Counted from the first letter of the stretch, positions 6,038 to 15,507 are shown. The stretch is 35,239 nt of DNA from Burkholderiales bacterium (GCA_014860395.1 JACZJU010000110.1:1-35239), one strand, 5' to 3'. The notes: a model not told the origin generated them from the sequence alone. Translations and numbers: made by a program.

Positions 6038-8424
6038 CCAAGAAATCTCCCTTCATTCGCTGGTTTTCGGACCTGGGCCGTGCGGATACCGCTGTCGTCG
6101 GCGGCAAGAATGCCTCGCTCGGGGAAATGGTGTGCAATCTGCGCGACTCGGGCATCCGCGTGCCCGGCGGCTTCGCGACAACGGCAGCCGCCTACTGGGA
6201 TTACCTGGATGCCAACGAACTGCGGCCGCGCATGGCGGCGAAACTCGACGAACTCGGCAAGAGCGGGAAGAACCTCGCCGCGATCGGCAAAGCGGTGCGC
6301 AAAATGATGCTCGATGCCGAGTTTCCCGCGCCGCTCGCCGAAGCGATCAAGCGCAGCTACCACGAGATGGCGGAGCGCAGCGGCCACAAGGTCGCGAGCG
6401 TTGCCGTGCGCAGTAGCGCCACGGCGGAAGACCTGCCGGAGGCGAGTTTCGCCGGGCAACTGGAGACCTTCCTCAACATCCGCGGCGACAAGGCGCTGCT
6501 CGACGCCTGCAAGCGCTGCTATGCGTCGCTTTTCACCGATCGCGCGATCGTCTACCGAAAGAACCACGGTTTTGAACACATGAAAGTCGCGCTTTCGGTC
6601 GGCGTGCAGGAAATGGTGCGCTCTGACAAATCCGGGTCCGGCGTCATGTTCTCCATCGACACCGAGAGCGGTTTCCCCGGCAGCGTGCTCATCGACTGCG
6701 CCTGGGGGCTGGGCGAGACCGTGGTTCAGGGCATGGTCGAGCCGGACGAATACCTCGTGTTCAAGCCGCTGCTGCAGGAGCCGTCGCTCAAGCCGATCAT
6801 CGAGAAATCGCTCGGCGCCAAGGCGAAGAAGATGATCTATGCCCGCGGCGGCAGTGCGACCGCCAAGCTCGTCGATACGAGCGCGAAGGAGCGCTCGTCG
6901 TTCGTTCTGAAGGACGAGGAAATCCTGCAGCTCGCCCGCTGGGCCTGCGCCATCGAGGCGCATTACGGCCAGCCGATGGACATGGAATGGGCCAAGGACG
7001 GCGGGAGCGGCGAGCTTTACATCGTGCAGGCACGACCTGAAACCGTGCAGTCGCGAAAGGAAGCCGGCTCGCTCAAATCCTATCGGCTGAAGAAGAAAGG
7101 CCGGCGTCTGGTCACCGGAATCGCCGTCGGCGATTCCATCGCGGCGGGGAAAGTCTGCCGCCTCGCGAGCGCAGCCCAGATCGGGCGCTTCAGGGAAGGC
7201 GCTGTGCTTGTGACCAAAATGACCGACCCGGACTGGGTGCCGATCATGAAGAAAGCGTCCGCGATCGTGACCGATCATGGCGGGCGCACCAGCCACGCGG
7301 CGATCGTCAGCCGCGAGCTCGGCCTGACCGCCATCGTCGGCGCGGGCGATGCGACCGAGCGGCTGAAGGACGGGCAGGAGGTCACGGTCTCCTGCGCCGA
7401 GGGCGACACGGGCCACGTTTATGAGGGCATCGTCGATTTCGAGGTGAAGACCATAGACCTGGAGGATATCCCGCAGACCCGAACCCGGATCATGGTCAAT
7501 CTGGGCAATCCCGCGGCCGCGTTCCGCTGGTGGCGGCTGCCGGCCGCCGGCGTCGGGCTCGCGCGCATGGAGTTCATCATCGGCAACCTGATCCGGATCC
7601 ACCCGATGGCGCTGGTGCATTTCGATGAGATCAAGGACAGGAAGGCGCGTGACCGCATCGCCGCACTGACCCGCGGCTACGGCGACAAGTCGCAATATTT
7701 CGTCGACACACTGGCCTGCGGCATGGCGCGGATCGCGGCCGCGCATCACCCCAATCCGGTGATCGTGCGCATGAGCGATTTCAAGACCAACGAATACGCC
7801 GAGCTGATCGGCGGCGCCGCGTTCGAGCCGAAGGAGGAAAACCCGATGCTCGGCTGGCGCGGCGCCAGCCGCTATTACAGCGAAGGATACAAGGCGGGGT
7901 TCGCGCTGGAGTGCCAGGCCGTGCGCAAGGCGCGCGAGGAAATCGGCCTGAAAAATATCATCATCATGATCCCGTTCTGCCGGACGCTGGGGGAGGCCGA
8001 CAAGGTCCTCGGCGAGCTCGCCGCAAACGGCCTGGTGCGCGGCCGGCACGGGCTTGAGGTCTACGTCATGGCGGAGATTCCTTCGAACGTGCTCCTGGCC
8101 GAGCGCTTCGCCGAGCGCTTCGACGGCTTTTCCATCGGCTCCAACGACCTCACCCAGCTCGTGCTCGGCGTCGATCGCGACAGCGATGTGCTGAGCAGCC
8201 TGTTCAACGAGCAAGACGAAGCCGTGACCAGCGCCATCGCCGAACTGCTCGCCAAGGCGCAAGCAAGCGGCGCGCACACCGGGATCTGCGGCCAGGCGCC
8301 GAGCGACCATCCTGAATTCGCCCGCTTCCTGGTGCGGCACGGAATCGAATCGATCTCGGTGAGCCCGGACAGCTTTCTCGCGGTGAAACGCGTCGTCGCG
8401 CAGAGCGAAGCCGAGCCGGAGTGA
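6034..8424 (+). CDS. ppsA: Phosphoenolpyruvate synthase
   Basis: A 796-aa PEP synthase (pyruvate, water dikinase), close to the usual 790-800 aa. It makes PEP from pyruvate and ATP with release of AMP and phosphate, the entry to gluconeogenesis. Domains in order: N-terminal ATP-binding (AVRSSATAEDLPEASFAGQ at about 125-145), swivelling phosphohistidine domain (TDHGGRTSHAAIVSRELG, catalytic His421), and C-terminal PEP/pyruvate barrel (RMEF, FKTNEYAELIGG, GICGQAPSDHPEF with the catalytic Cys752). All key residues are present. The ATG at 6034 follows AAAAGGAG. It lies downstream of the otsB-like gene and the GH65 remnant with a 4-nt overlap to the latter, so it is probably in the FNR-type unit starting near 4095. 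PEP supply to sugar phosphates fits the glycogen and trehalose genes further right. Confidence 0.97.
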   Translation: MTKKSPFIRWFSDLGRADTAVVGGKNASLGEMVCNLRDSGIRVPGGFATTAAAYWDYLDANELRPRMAAKLDELGKSGKNLAAIGKAVRKMMLDAEFPAPLAEAIKRSYHEMAERSGHKVASVAVRSSATAEDLPEASFAGQLETFLNIRGDKALLDACKRCYASLFTDRAIVYRKNHGFEHMKVALSVGVQEMVRSDKSGSGVMFSIDTESGFPGSVLIDCAWGLGETVVQGMVEPDEYLVFKPLLQEPSLKPIIEKSLGAKAKKMIYARGGSATAKLVDTSAKERSSFVLKDEEILQLARWACAIEAHYGQPMDMEWAKDGGSGELYIVQARPETVQSRKEAGSLKSYRLKKKGRRLVTGIAVGDSIAAGKVCRLASAAQIGRFREGAVLVTKMTDPDWVPIMKKASAIVTDHGGRTSHAAIVSRELGLTAIVGAGDATERLKDGQEVTVSCAEGDTGHVYEGIVDFEVKTIDLEDIPQTRTRIMVNLGNPAAAFRWWRLPAAGVGLARMEFIIGNLIRIHPMALVHFDEIKDRKARDRIAALTRGYGDKSQYFVDTLACGMARIAAAHHPNPVIVRMSDFKTNEYAELIGGAAFEPKEENPMLGWRGASRYYSEGYKAGFALECQAVRKAREEIGLKNIIIMIPFCRTLGEADKVLGELAANGLVRGRHGLEVYVMAEIPSNVLLAERFAERFDGFSIGSNDLTQLVLGVDRDSDVLSSLFNEQDEAVTSAIAELLAKAQASGAHTGICGQAPSDHPEFARFLVRHGIESISVSPDSFLAVKRVVAQSEAEPE

Positions 8425-8582
8425 ACAAGTTGTGTTCCGCGCTCTTTTGACGACACAAGAACGGCGATAAGAAGCGAGCGCCAGGGCGGTTTGACAAGAA
8501 TCAATGTCGCGGCGGATCCGGGGCCGTAGCATGCTTTCGAACGTCAACCCGCCCGCAAATCCATATTCAGGGAGGCAAACCC
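8425..8582. other. Intergenic region ppsA / flavoprotein gene
   Basis: A 158-base gap with no gene. It holds the FNR-type promoter described at 8491-8532. I see no clear terminator for ppsA, so read-through into the flavoprotein gene is possible. Confidence 0.5.
8491..8532 (+). promoter_or_regulatory. FNR-type box and -10 upstream of the flavoprotein gene
   Basis: TTGAC-AAGA-ATCAA (8491-8504) matches TTGAT-N4-ATCAA at 9 of 10 positions. It is followed after 22 nt by TAGCAT (8527-8532), giving a start near 8539 and the box centre at about -41.5 (class II). The box, spacing and -10 agree closely with the promoter at 4047-4088. The first six bases also spell TTGACA, but no -10 lies 16-18 nt beyond it, so the activator reading is better. 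Confidence 0.7.
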
Positions 8583-9998
8583 ATGACCAAGTCATACGAC
8601 GTCGCGATAATTGGGGCTGGCACGGCGGGTCTTTCCGCGCTCGCGGTGGTGCGCAAGCAGACGCAGAGCTTCGTGCTCGTCAACGACGGCGCATACGGAA
8701 CGACCTGTGCGCGCGTGGGCTGCATGCCGTCCAAAGCGCTGATCGAGGTGGCCAAGGCGCTGCACCGGCGCGAATATCTGCGCGAGATGGGGATCGCAGG
8801 CGGCGAGGCGCTGCGTGCGGACTTGCCGGAGGTGCTGCGGCATGTGCGCCGCGTGCGCGACAGCCTGGTGCAAGGCGTGCTCAAGCTCACCGCGGGCCTG
8901 GGCGAGCGCAACCTGGCCGGCCGCGCGCGGCTCGCCGGCCCCGGCGCGATCGAGGTGGCGGGCGAGCGCATCGTCGCTGCACGCATCATCATTGCAACCG
9001 GTTCACGGCCGGTTGTGCCGGCGCCCTGGCGCGCGCTCGGCAAGCGTGTGCTCACCACGGACGATCTGTTCGAGCAGGTCGATTTGCCGCGACGCATCGC
9101 GGTAGTCGGGCTTGGCGCAGTCGGCACCGAGATGGCGCAGGCGCTCGCGCGCCTCGGACTGGAAGTGAGCGGCTTCGATGCCGCGGAGCGCATCGCCGGG
9201 CTCGCCGATGCGAAAGTGAATGCGGCGGCGCTCGAGCTGTTGCGGCGCGAATTCCCGATCCGGCTCGGCGCCCCGGTCGAGCTGGCGGCCGAAGGCGAGG
9301 GCGTGCGCATAAGTGCAGCCGGCGAACAATTCGTCGCCGACAAGGTGCTGGTCGCGCTCGGGCGCGCGCCGAACCTCGACGGTCTGGGCCTCGAAACCCT
9401 GGGTGTAGAGCTCGACCAGCGCGGCCTGCCGCCATTCGATCCGCGGACTATGCAAATCGCCGACCTGCCCGTATTCCTCGCCGGCGACGCGAACGCGCAC
9501 GCGCCGGTCCTGCACGAGGCGGCGGACGAGGGCTGGATCGCGGGGCACAACGCACTGCGCGACGCGCCCGCATGCTTCGAGCGCCGCCTGCATCTGGGTA
9601 TCGTGTTCACCGACCCGAATCTGGCGACTGTCGGTGCGCGCATCGAGCAGCTCGATGACAAAGCGACAGTGGTCGGCGAGGCAGGGCTGAGCGGGCAGGG
9701 GCGCCTGCGCATGAGCGGCGAGGACCACGGCCTGATGCGCGTGTATGCGGACAAGGCCAGCGGGCGTCTGCTCGGCGCGGCGTTGTGCGCGCCGGGCGCA
9801 GAGCATCTTGCTCATTTGCTCGCCCTGGCCATTCAGCAGCGTTTGACGGTGCGCGAGATGCTGCGTCTGCCGTTCTACCATCCGGTGGTCGAAGAAGCGC
9901 TGCGCTCCGCGCTGCGCGATGTCGCGCGACAGACCGAGCAGGCGCCGGAACCGGATCTCGCAGCCTGCGAGCGGCTCAATGCCGAGGCGCTGGATTAG
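8583..9998 (+). CDS. Dihydrolipoamide dehydrogenase-like FAD/NAD(P) oxidoreductase
   Basis: A 471-aa class I pyridine-nucleotide disulfide oxidoreductase. It has an FAD-binding GxGxxG (DVAIIGAGTAGLSAL, about 6-20), a redox-active disulfide in GTTCARVGCMPSK (Cys42, Cys47), an NAD(P)-binding VVGLGAVGTEMAQAL near residue 180, and a second FAD motif VFLAGDANAHAP near 300. The C-terminal interface keeps the catalytic pair in FYHPVVEEAL (His433, Glu438). These residues are what lipoamide dehydrogenases need, but no E1/E2 2-oxoacid dehydrogenase genes are near and the protein has no lipoyl domain. It may serve another disulfide or quinone substrate, so I leave the symbol blank. AGGGAGG precedes the ATG. 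It has its own FNR-type promoter, which suggests use at low oxygen. Confidence 0.88.
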   Translation: MTKSYDVAIIGAGTAGLSALAVVRKQTQSFVLVNDGAYGTTCARVGCMPSKALIEVAKALHRREYLREMGIAGGEALRADLPEVLRHVRRVRDSLVQGVLKLTAGLGERNLAGRARLAGPGAIEVAGERIVAARIIIATGSRPVVPAPWRALGKRVLTTDDLFEQVDLPRRIAVVGLGAVGTEMAQALARLGLEVSGFDAAERIAGLADAKVNAAALELLRREFPIRLGAPVELAAEGEGVRISAAGEQFVADKVLVALGRAPNLDGLGLETLGVELDQRGLPPFDPRTMQIADLPVFLAGDANAHAPVLHEAADEGWIAGHNALRDAPACFERRLHLGIVFTDPNLATVGARIEQLDDKATVVGEAGLSGQGRLRMSGEDHGLMRVYADKASGRLLGAALCAPGAEHLAHLLALAIQQRLTVREMLRLPFYHPVVEEALRSALRDVARQTEQAPEPDLAACERLNAEALD

Positions 9999-10031
9999 CG
10001 CGGAGGCATCGCTGCATTTCGAAGCGTAGCT

Positions 10032-11678
10032 TCAGAGGGCCTTCGCCATCGTGCGGTCGCGGGTGCCGGGCGCTTGTTCGGCTGCGTTCACGGACGCCTC
10101 CGTGCCGAGCAGGCGCGCTGCCTTCGCAGACTGCTGCGCGGCGTGGTGGATGGCGCTCGCGGCGCGCAAGCGCGCATCCATATCCGCCACGGCCAGGCCG
10201 CCCAGCGCGCCAGCCTCCAGAAGTTCTGCCTTCAGCGCCTGATAGTCACGTTCCACGTCGTGCAAGCTGGCTTCAATGTCGGCTGCAGGCTGCAGATCCC
10301 CCTCGGGATCGACGCTGGAAATGAGCCGCGTCAACTGCTCGAGAAAGCTGCCCCCAGTTTCGATCAGTGCCGGCAGGGGCGTTTCGCGCGCTGCGGCTGC
10401 GGCCTCCAGCGCCAGTTCCGCCACGGTCTCGTAGTAGCGTGCAACCCGCAGTATCTGCGGCAGGCGCTGGGCGCTGCTTTGCGACATGCCGGCCTGGTTT
10501 ATCCGCGAAATGAAGTCTGCTACGGCAAGGTTCAGCCGCGCCACGATTTGCTGGTCCCGCGTCAGCCTGCCGCGGTCGGCCCCGGCTATGACCTCGCGCA
10601 TCATGCGCAGGGCGATGCCGCCCATGCGCCGCACTTCCTGCTCCAGGGCATTGAGCGCCAGTGTCGGTACGGCTGCGACGTTGGCGTCCAGATAGCGTGG
10701 CCGGCCCTCGTCTTCCTCGACGGCGCGGAACCGCTTTTCGAGAAAGCGCACCATCGGATCGGCGATGGGCCAGATTAGTGCAACGCCGAGCAGATTGAAG
10801 GCGGTGTGAAACAAGGCCAGCTTGGCGGCCGGAGCCGAGCCAAGTTCCAGCGCGTCGCCGGCCGCACCGATGGCCGCTACCAACCAGGGCAGCAGTGCCA
10901 GGGCCACGGCCCCGGTGAGAACGTTGAACAGGATATGGGCAGCGGCCGACCGTTTGGCATTGGGCGTGGCGCCGACGGCCGCTATCAGCGCGGTTACCGT
11001 GGTGCCGACGTTGGCGCCGATGACGACGGCGGCGGCACCCTGGGCAGTGAGCAGTCCGCCCTGGGCGGCGGTCAGCGCGATGGTCAGGGAAGCGCTGGAG
11101 GATTGCATCAGTACGGTGAGCACGATGCCAATCAGCACCTGCAGCAGCGTCGCTTGAATGCCATCGCCTTCCGGCAGCCTGAAGTCCGCCGAGAGCCCGG
11201 AAAAAGAGTCTTTCAGCATGTCTATGCCAAGGAACAGCACGCCGAAGCCTGCCAGCGCCAGCCCCAGCGCACCGCGCCGGTTTCCCTCCCCGGTCAGGCG
11301 CAGCGCCATGCCCACGCCAATCATCGGCAGCGCCAGCATTTCGATCTTGAACTTGAGTCCCACCAGCGCCACCAGCCAGCCGGTCATGGTGGTGCCGACG
11401 TTGGCGCCGAACAGCACCCACATGGACTGCGCCAGCGTCAGCAGTCCGGCATTGACGAAACCGATGGCGGCCACCGTCACGGCGCTGGAGGACTGCACCA
11501 GGGCTGTCACCAGCAGGCCCGAAGCCAGCCCGCGCATACGGGTTTGGGTGGAATACGCGAGGATGCGCTCCAGCGCCGGACCGGCGGCAAGCTTAAGGCC
11601 GTCCGTCATCAGCCCCATCCCGAGCAGGAACAGGCCGATGCCACCGAGCAGGCCGCCGACTGACGTCCAGTCGCTCAT
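10032..11678 (-). CDS. Na+/phosphate cotransporter family protein with PhoU-like tail
   Basis: A 548-aa inner-membrane protein of the NptA/PNaS family. It has the two inverted repeats expected: QSSSAVTVAAIGFVNAGLL with GANVGTTMTGWLVA, then QSSSASLTIALTAAQGGLL with GANVGTTVTALIAAVG. The QSSS motifs line the transport path. The C-terminal 200 residues are helical and soluble (RRMGGIALRMMREVIAGAD), like the PhoU-type domain often attached to bacterial members. The likely activity is sodium-coupled phosphate movement, but bacterial homologues with this tail are poorly characterised. The ATG at 11678 is chosen for AGGAGA just upstream and because it opens a membrane helix. It begins 1 nt after the CNNM gene stop, so it is the last gene of the leftward ion cluster. 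Confidence 0.9.
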   Translation of the reverse strand: MSDWTSVGGLLGGIGLFLLGMGLMTDGLKLAAGPALERILAYSTQTRMRGLASGLLVTALVQSSSAVTVAAIGFVNAGLLTLAQSMWVLFGANVGTTMTGWLVALVGLKFKIEMLALPMIGVGMALRLTGEGNRRGALGLALAGFGVLFLGIDMLKDSFSGLSADFRLPEGDGIQATLLQVLIGIVLTVLMQSSSASLTIALTAAQGGLLTAQGAAAVVIGANVGTTVTALIAAVGATPNAKRSAAAHILFNVLTGAVALALLPWLVAAIGAAGDALELGSAPAAKLALFHTAFNLLGVALIWPIADPMVRFLEKRFRAVEEDEGRPRYLDANVAAVPTLALNALEQEVRRMGGIALRMMREVIAGADRGRLTRDQQIVARLNLAVADFISRINQAGMSQSSAQRLPQILRVARYYETVAELALEAAAAARETPLPALIETGGSFLEQLTRLISSVDPEGDLQPAADIEASLHDVERDYQALKAELLEAGALGGLAVADMDARLRAASAIHHAAQQSAKAARLLGTEASVNAAEQAPGTRDRTMAKAL

Positions 11679-11679
11679 T

Positions 11680-12741
11680 TCAGTTTCTCCTGGTGTCTGC
11701 CTGCGCTGGTGTCTTCGCAGGCGATGCGGGATTCTGCACGATTCCGCGCAGCAGCCGGCCAAGCAGGTCCGAGCCGGTGATGATGCGCCGTTCGGCAGAG
11801 GTCCACAGCAGGATCACGTCCAGATCCACCACGTCGTCGCCCGGTTTTTCCGGGTGCACCGTGAGCCTGCCCAGCACCTGGCCCAGCGGCAGGGCAGGGT
11901 CGCGAACGACGAGCGGTCGATGGCATAGCGCGGCCGGATCGAAGGCGCCGCCGCCGAACAGCGCGCCGAGCAGGAAATCATGTGCATTGAGCGCGAAATG
12001 CGGCTCCCCGCCCTCGTCCGCGAGTATCAGCCATTTTTTGCCGGAGGCGGCGATGCGGGCGAGAAACGGGTCGCCGGCTTCGCGCGCGATGGCCGGAAAA
12101 ACCGGGCGACCCTGACGCATCGGCAGGCTGATGACGCTGTAGGGATCGAGGGGCTCGCCCTCGCGCCCGACGGCGATGTCGTCTAGCGCGAGGAAGTTGA
12201 TGGCGCCGGTCGCCTCGACGCGACTCAGTTCGGAGCCGGTGTCGCCGGCATGGTGGTGCAGTACGTGGCGCAGTTCGTCCTCGCGAAACCACGGAATGGT
12301 TTCCGGCCCCACCAGGGCGTCGAGCAGTCTGCCGGTCGGTCGCGCCAGCGGCCACAGCAGGAAGCGATAGAAGTGCAGCATCGGCGCGAGCCGCGCCGCC
12401 ACCCTGAGCGCTCGGCGCGAGAACCACGCCTGCGGCAGGATCTCGCCGGCCATGGTAAGGACCACCGTGGAAAAGAGGAACGCCGCCACGCCGGCCATGA
12501 CCGAGTTTGCGAGCAGCGTGAGCAGCACGTTGATGGCCACGTTGCCCCAGAGTATGGTCGCCAGCATGGTGTTGGCGTCCTGGCGCAAGGTCAGAACCTG
12601 CCGCGCGTCCTCGCTGCCGGCGCTCGCAGCGGCTTCCAGTCGCAGGCGGCTCAGGCTGAACACGGCGAGATTGAGGCCGGAAAAGGTTCCGGCCTGCGCT
12701 ATGCACAGCGTAATGCCCAGCCAGGTCATCCATGTGTTCAT
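11680..12741 (-). CDS. CNNM/DUF21 membrane protein (magnesium/cobalt efflux-like)
   Basis: A 353-aa protein. Residues 1 to about 170 are a DUF21/CNNM transmembrane domain (CIAQAGTFSGLNLAVFSLS, TILWGNVAINVLLTLLAN, and GEILPQAWFSRRAL, matching the usual 'GEI.PK' element). The cytoplasmic part has a degenerate pair of CBS-like segments (LALDDIAVGREGEPLDP and CHRPLVVRDPALPLGQVLGRL). CNNM/CorC-type proteins are linked to Mg2+ export or Mg2+ homeostasis, but this member is shorter and lacks an obvious CorC_HlyC domain at the end. ATG at 12741, 4 nt after the stop of the P-type ATPase gene, and 1 nt before the Na/Pi gene; this is a tight operon. The ion it handles is not readable from sequence. Confidence 0.85.
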   Translation of the reverse strand: MNTWMTWLGITLCIAQAGTFSGLNLAVFSLSRLRLEAAASAGSEDARQVLTLRQDANTMLATILWGNVAINVLLTLLANSVMAGVAAFLFSTVVLTMAGEILPQAWFSRRALRVAARLAPMLHFYRFLLWPLARPTGRLLDALVGPETIPWFREDELRHVLHHHAGDTGSELSRVEATGAINFLALDDIAVGREGEPLDPYSVISLPMRQGRPVFPAIAREAGDPFLARIAASGKKWLILADEGGEPHFALNAHDFLLGALFGGGAFDPAALCHRPLVVRDPALPLGQVLGRLTVHPEKPGDDVVDLDVILLWTSAERRIITGSDLLGRLLRGIVQNPASPAKTPAQADTRRN

Positions 12742-12745
12742 TGGC

Positions 12746-15475
12746 CTAGCGCCTGCGCAGCAGCGCCTTGTGCGCTTCCAATGCCGCGAGCAGTACCAGT
12801 GCCAGGCCGAGGAGCTGCAGCCACAAGAGCGGCGACACCGATTGCACCGACAACACCTGCTGCACGCCCGGCGTGAGCATGGCGGCGACGTGGATAAGCT
12901 GCGCCGCGAGCGTGCCGAACAGCAGCAGGCGGTTGCGCAGCGGGCTGTGGCTGAAAACGGACAGCGTCTCGGAGCGGCTGTTGAACGCCTGCACGTTCTC
13001 AAACAGCACCATCAAGAGCAGCGTGGCGTTGCGCGCCTCCTCCAGCGTGTGACCTTGCGCCAGAAAGGTCTGGAACGCGGCGAAGGCGAGCCCGCCGATC
13101 ACCGCCGCCGACAGCGCGACGCGCTCGAGCATGAGGCGATTGAACACCGGTTCCTGCGGCGGCCGCGGCGGCCGGCCGAGCTCGTGTCCCTCGGCCGGCT
13201 CGAATGCGAGCGCCACGTCCTGGATGCCGTTGGTAACGAGGTTGAGCCACAGGAGTTGAACCGCCACCAGCGGCAGCGGCAGTCCGGCGAACAGTGCGAG
13301 CGCGAACAGCACGATCTCGGCGGCGCCGGTGGAGATCAAGAGGAAGATCACCTTGCGTACGTTGGCGTAGGCGATGCGCCCCTCCTCGACGCCGGCGACG
13401 ATGGAGGCGAAGTTGTCGTCGGTGACGATGATGTCGGCGGTTTCGCGCGCGACGTCGGTGCCGCTTTTGCCCATGGCGACGCCCACGTGCGCGGCGCGCA
13501 GCGCCGGCGCGTCGTTGGCGCCGTCGCCGGTGACCGCAACCACATGGCCGAGCCGTATCAGCGAGCGCACGATTTCGAGCTTCTGTTGCGGCTCCATGCG
13601 CGCGAACACGCGCGCGTTGGCGGTGAACACGTCGACGGCAGCGTCGCCCGCCTCGGCCGCATCCTTCAGTTGTGCGCCGGTGATCACCTGCACATTCTCA
13701 CTCGCCATGCCGAGCTGGCGCGCGATCGCCAGCGCCGTGACCGGATGGTCGCCGGTCACCATGGAGACTTCGATGCCGGCCCTGCGGCACTCTGCGACCG
13801 CGTGCGCCGCCTCGGCGCGCAACGGGTCTATCATGCCCACGAGTCCGAGGAAGGTGAGGCCGCGCAGATGCTCGTGCTCCAGTGGCGCACCCTCGGCCAC
13901 GGTCACGCGGCCCTCGGCCAGCGCGAGCACGCGGTAGCCGCTGTCGGCCATGGCGAGCGCTGCAAGCTCGATCGCCTGTGCGTCCAGGGGCACGTCGCCG
14001 CGCTCCGTGGCCATCATGGCGCACGTCGGCAGAATCGCCTCGATTGCGCCCTTGGCGAAGGCGAGTTGAACGTCGTCACAACGGTTGAGGCTGGCGCAAT
14101 AGCGCAACTCCGGCTCGTATGCGATGGCGCCCAGTTCCGGACATTCCTCCTTCAGGGCGAGCGTCATGCCTGCCTTGTGCGCCATGACCAGCAGCGCGAC
14201 GTCCACGGCATCGCCGTGGTGAACCCATTTCCCGTCGCGTTGTCCGAGGAAGGCCTCGTTCGCCAGCACCGCCGCGCGGCACAGCCGCCGCAGCGCGGCC
14301 ATTTGCGCCACCAGCGGCCGGCCTTCCGGCGTGGAGATATCGCCCTCCGGTGCGGTGCCCTCGCCGGTGAACTCCAGCGGCGGGAATCCGGGCAGCGCGG
14401 CGCTGCGCGCGGTGAGCTGATTGACCGTGAGCGTGCCGGTCTTGTCCGAGGCGATGAAGGTGCACGAGCCCAGGGTCTCGACCGCGACCAGCTTGCGCAC
14501 GATCACGCCGCGGCGCGCCATGCGCTGCATGCCCACCGCGAGGGCGACCGTGAGCGCGACCGGCAGTCCCTCGGGGATCGCGGACACAGCCAGCGCCACG
14601 GCGAGAAAGAAGATTTCGGCGGGCGGCGTCCCGCGCGCGAGCGCCACCGCCGCCATCAACGCCACGGCCACGCCGATGGCGATGGCGATGCGGAAGGTGA
14701 AGCGCTCCATGCGCTCGAGCAGCGGCGGCTTCGCCAACTCCGCGGTCAGCACGGCGGAGGCGATGCGCCCGAGTTCGGTGGCAAGGCCCGTCGCCACCGC
14801 GACGCCGTGCGCGCGGCCGCGCGTCACCAGGGTGCCGGCAAATGCCATGTTCACGCGCTCGGCAAGCCCGCTGTCCTCGGGCAGCGTAGCGCGGGCGTCC
14901 TTGGCTACCGCCATCGACTCGCCGGTGAGCAGCGACTCGTCTACCTCGAACCCATGCGCCTCGATCAGGCGCAGGTCGGCTGGAACCTTGCTGCCCGACT
15001 CGAGCAGCACGATGTCGCCGGGCACGATCTCCTCGGCGTCGATTTCGAACGCGTCACCGGCGCGCAGCACGCGCGCGTGCGCTGTGACCAGCGAGCGCAG
15101 CGACAGCGCCGAGCGCTGCGCGGAATACTCCTGCCAGGCGCCCACCACCGCGTTGACCAGCAGCACCAGGAAGATGAAGCCGGCGTCGGTCCATTCCTCG
15201 AGGAACAGCGAGACCAGCGCGGCGACGAGCAGAATGTAGATCAGCGGGCTGAGGAACTGGCGCAGGAATACGCGCACGAGCGATGGCGGCTCGGGACGGG
15301 GCAGCAGGTTATAGCCGAATCGGCGCAGGCGCTCGGCCACCTCGGCCTGCGCCAGCCCCGCATGCGTGGCGTCCAGGCCTTGCAGCGTTTCGTCCGCGCT
15401 GCGCGCATGCGCCCGGTGCAGGGGCGTAGCGTGCGCGGGAACGCGCTTGCTCGGATTGTCCTCTCGCGCTGTCAG
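12746..15475 (-). CDS. P-type cation-transporting ATPase (P2, Ca2+-ATPase-like)
   Basis: A P-type ATPase of about 909 aa. It shows an N-terminal cation-ATPase domain (SADETLQGLDATHAGLAQAE), actuator loop FEVDESLLTGES, membrane motif SAIPEGLPVALTVALAVG, phosphorylation site SDKTGTLTVN (Asp344), hinge VTGDGANDAPAL, and C-terminal helices including WLNLVTNGIQD. PEGLP and the overall layout place it with P2-type Ca2+/Na+-like pumps; the ion is uncertain. The first ATG, GTG or TTG in frame is GTG at 15340, which would cut the N-terminal domain in half. The frame stays open and homologous upstream to a CTG at 15475 preceded by GGAG with 7-nt spacing, so I extend the gene to there. If only usual starts are allowed, it is 12746-15340. 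Followed by the CNNM gene after 4 nt. Confidence 0.9.
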   Translation of the reverse strand: MTAREDNPSKRVPAHATPLHRAHARSADETLQGLDATHAGLAQAEVAERLRRFGYNLLPRPEPPSLVRVFLRQFLSPLIYILLVAALVSLFLEEWTDAGFIFLVLLVNAVVGAWQEYSAQRSALSLRSLVTAHARVLRAGDAFEIDAEEIVPGDIVLLESGSKVPADLRLIEAHGFEVDESLLTGESMAVAKDARATLPEDSGLAERVNMAFAGTLVTRGRAHGVAVATGLATELGRIASAVLTAELAKPPLLERMERFTFRIAIAIGVAVALMAAVALARGTPPAEIFFLAVALAVSAIPEGLPVALTVALAVGMQRMARRGVIVRKLVAVETLGSCTFIASDKTGTLTVNQLTARSAALPGFPPLEFTGEGTAPEGDISTPEGRPLVAQMAALRRLCRAAVLANEAFLGQRDGKWVHHGDAVDVALLVMAHKAGMTLALKEECPELGAIAYEPELRYCASLNRCDDVQLAFAKGAIEAILPTCAMMATERGDVPLDAQAIELAALAMADSGYRVLALAEGRVTVAEGAPLEHEHLRGLTFLGLVGMIDPLRAEAAHAVAECRRAGIEVSMVTGDHPVTALAIARQLGMASENVQVITGAQLKDAAEAGDAAVDVFTANARVFARMEPQQKLEIVRSLIRLGHVVAVTGDGANDAPALRAAHVGVAMGKSGTDVARETADIIVTDDNFASIVAGVEEGRIAYANVRKVIFLLISTGAAEIVLFALALFAGLPLPLVAVQLLWLNLVTNGIQDVALAFEPAEGHELGRPPRPPQEPVFNRLMLERVALSAAVIGGLAFAAFQTFLAQGHTLEEARNATLLLMVLFENVQAFNSRSETLSVFSHSPLRNRLLLFGTLAAQLIHVAAMLTPGVQQVLSVQSVSPLLWLQLLGLALVLLAALEAHKALLRRR

Positions 15476-15507
15476 CCTGCTACTCCAGGTCGAATTCAGG
15501 CGTGCGG

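Noticed and set aside
5917..8595. Leftward open frame of nearly 900 codons opposite ppsA.
   Set aside because: ppsA carries all catalytic residues on the other strand; the antisense translation has no recognisable domain.
10021..10034. Short GAAGC-GTA-GCTTC hairpin between the flavoprotein and Na/Pi genes.
   Set aside because: Five pairs, a 3-nt loop, no T-tract and overlap with the Na/Pi stop codon; too weak for a terminator.
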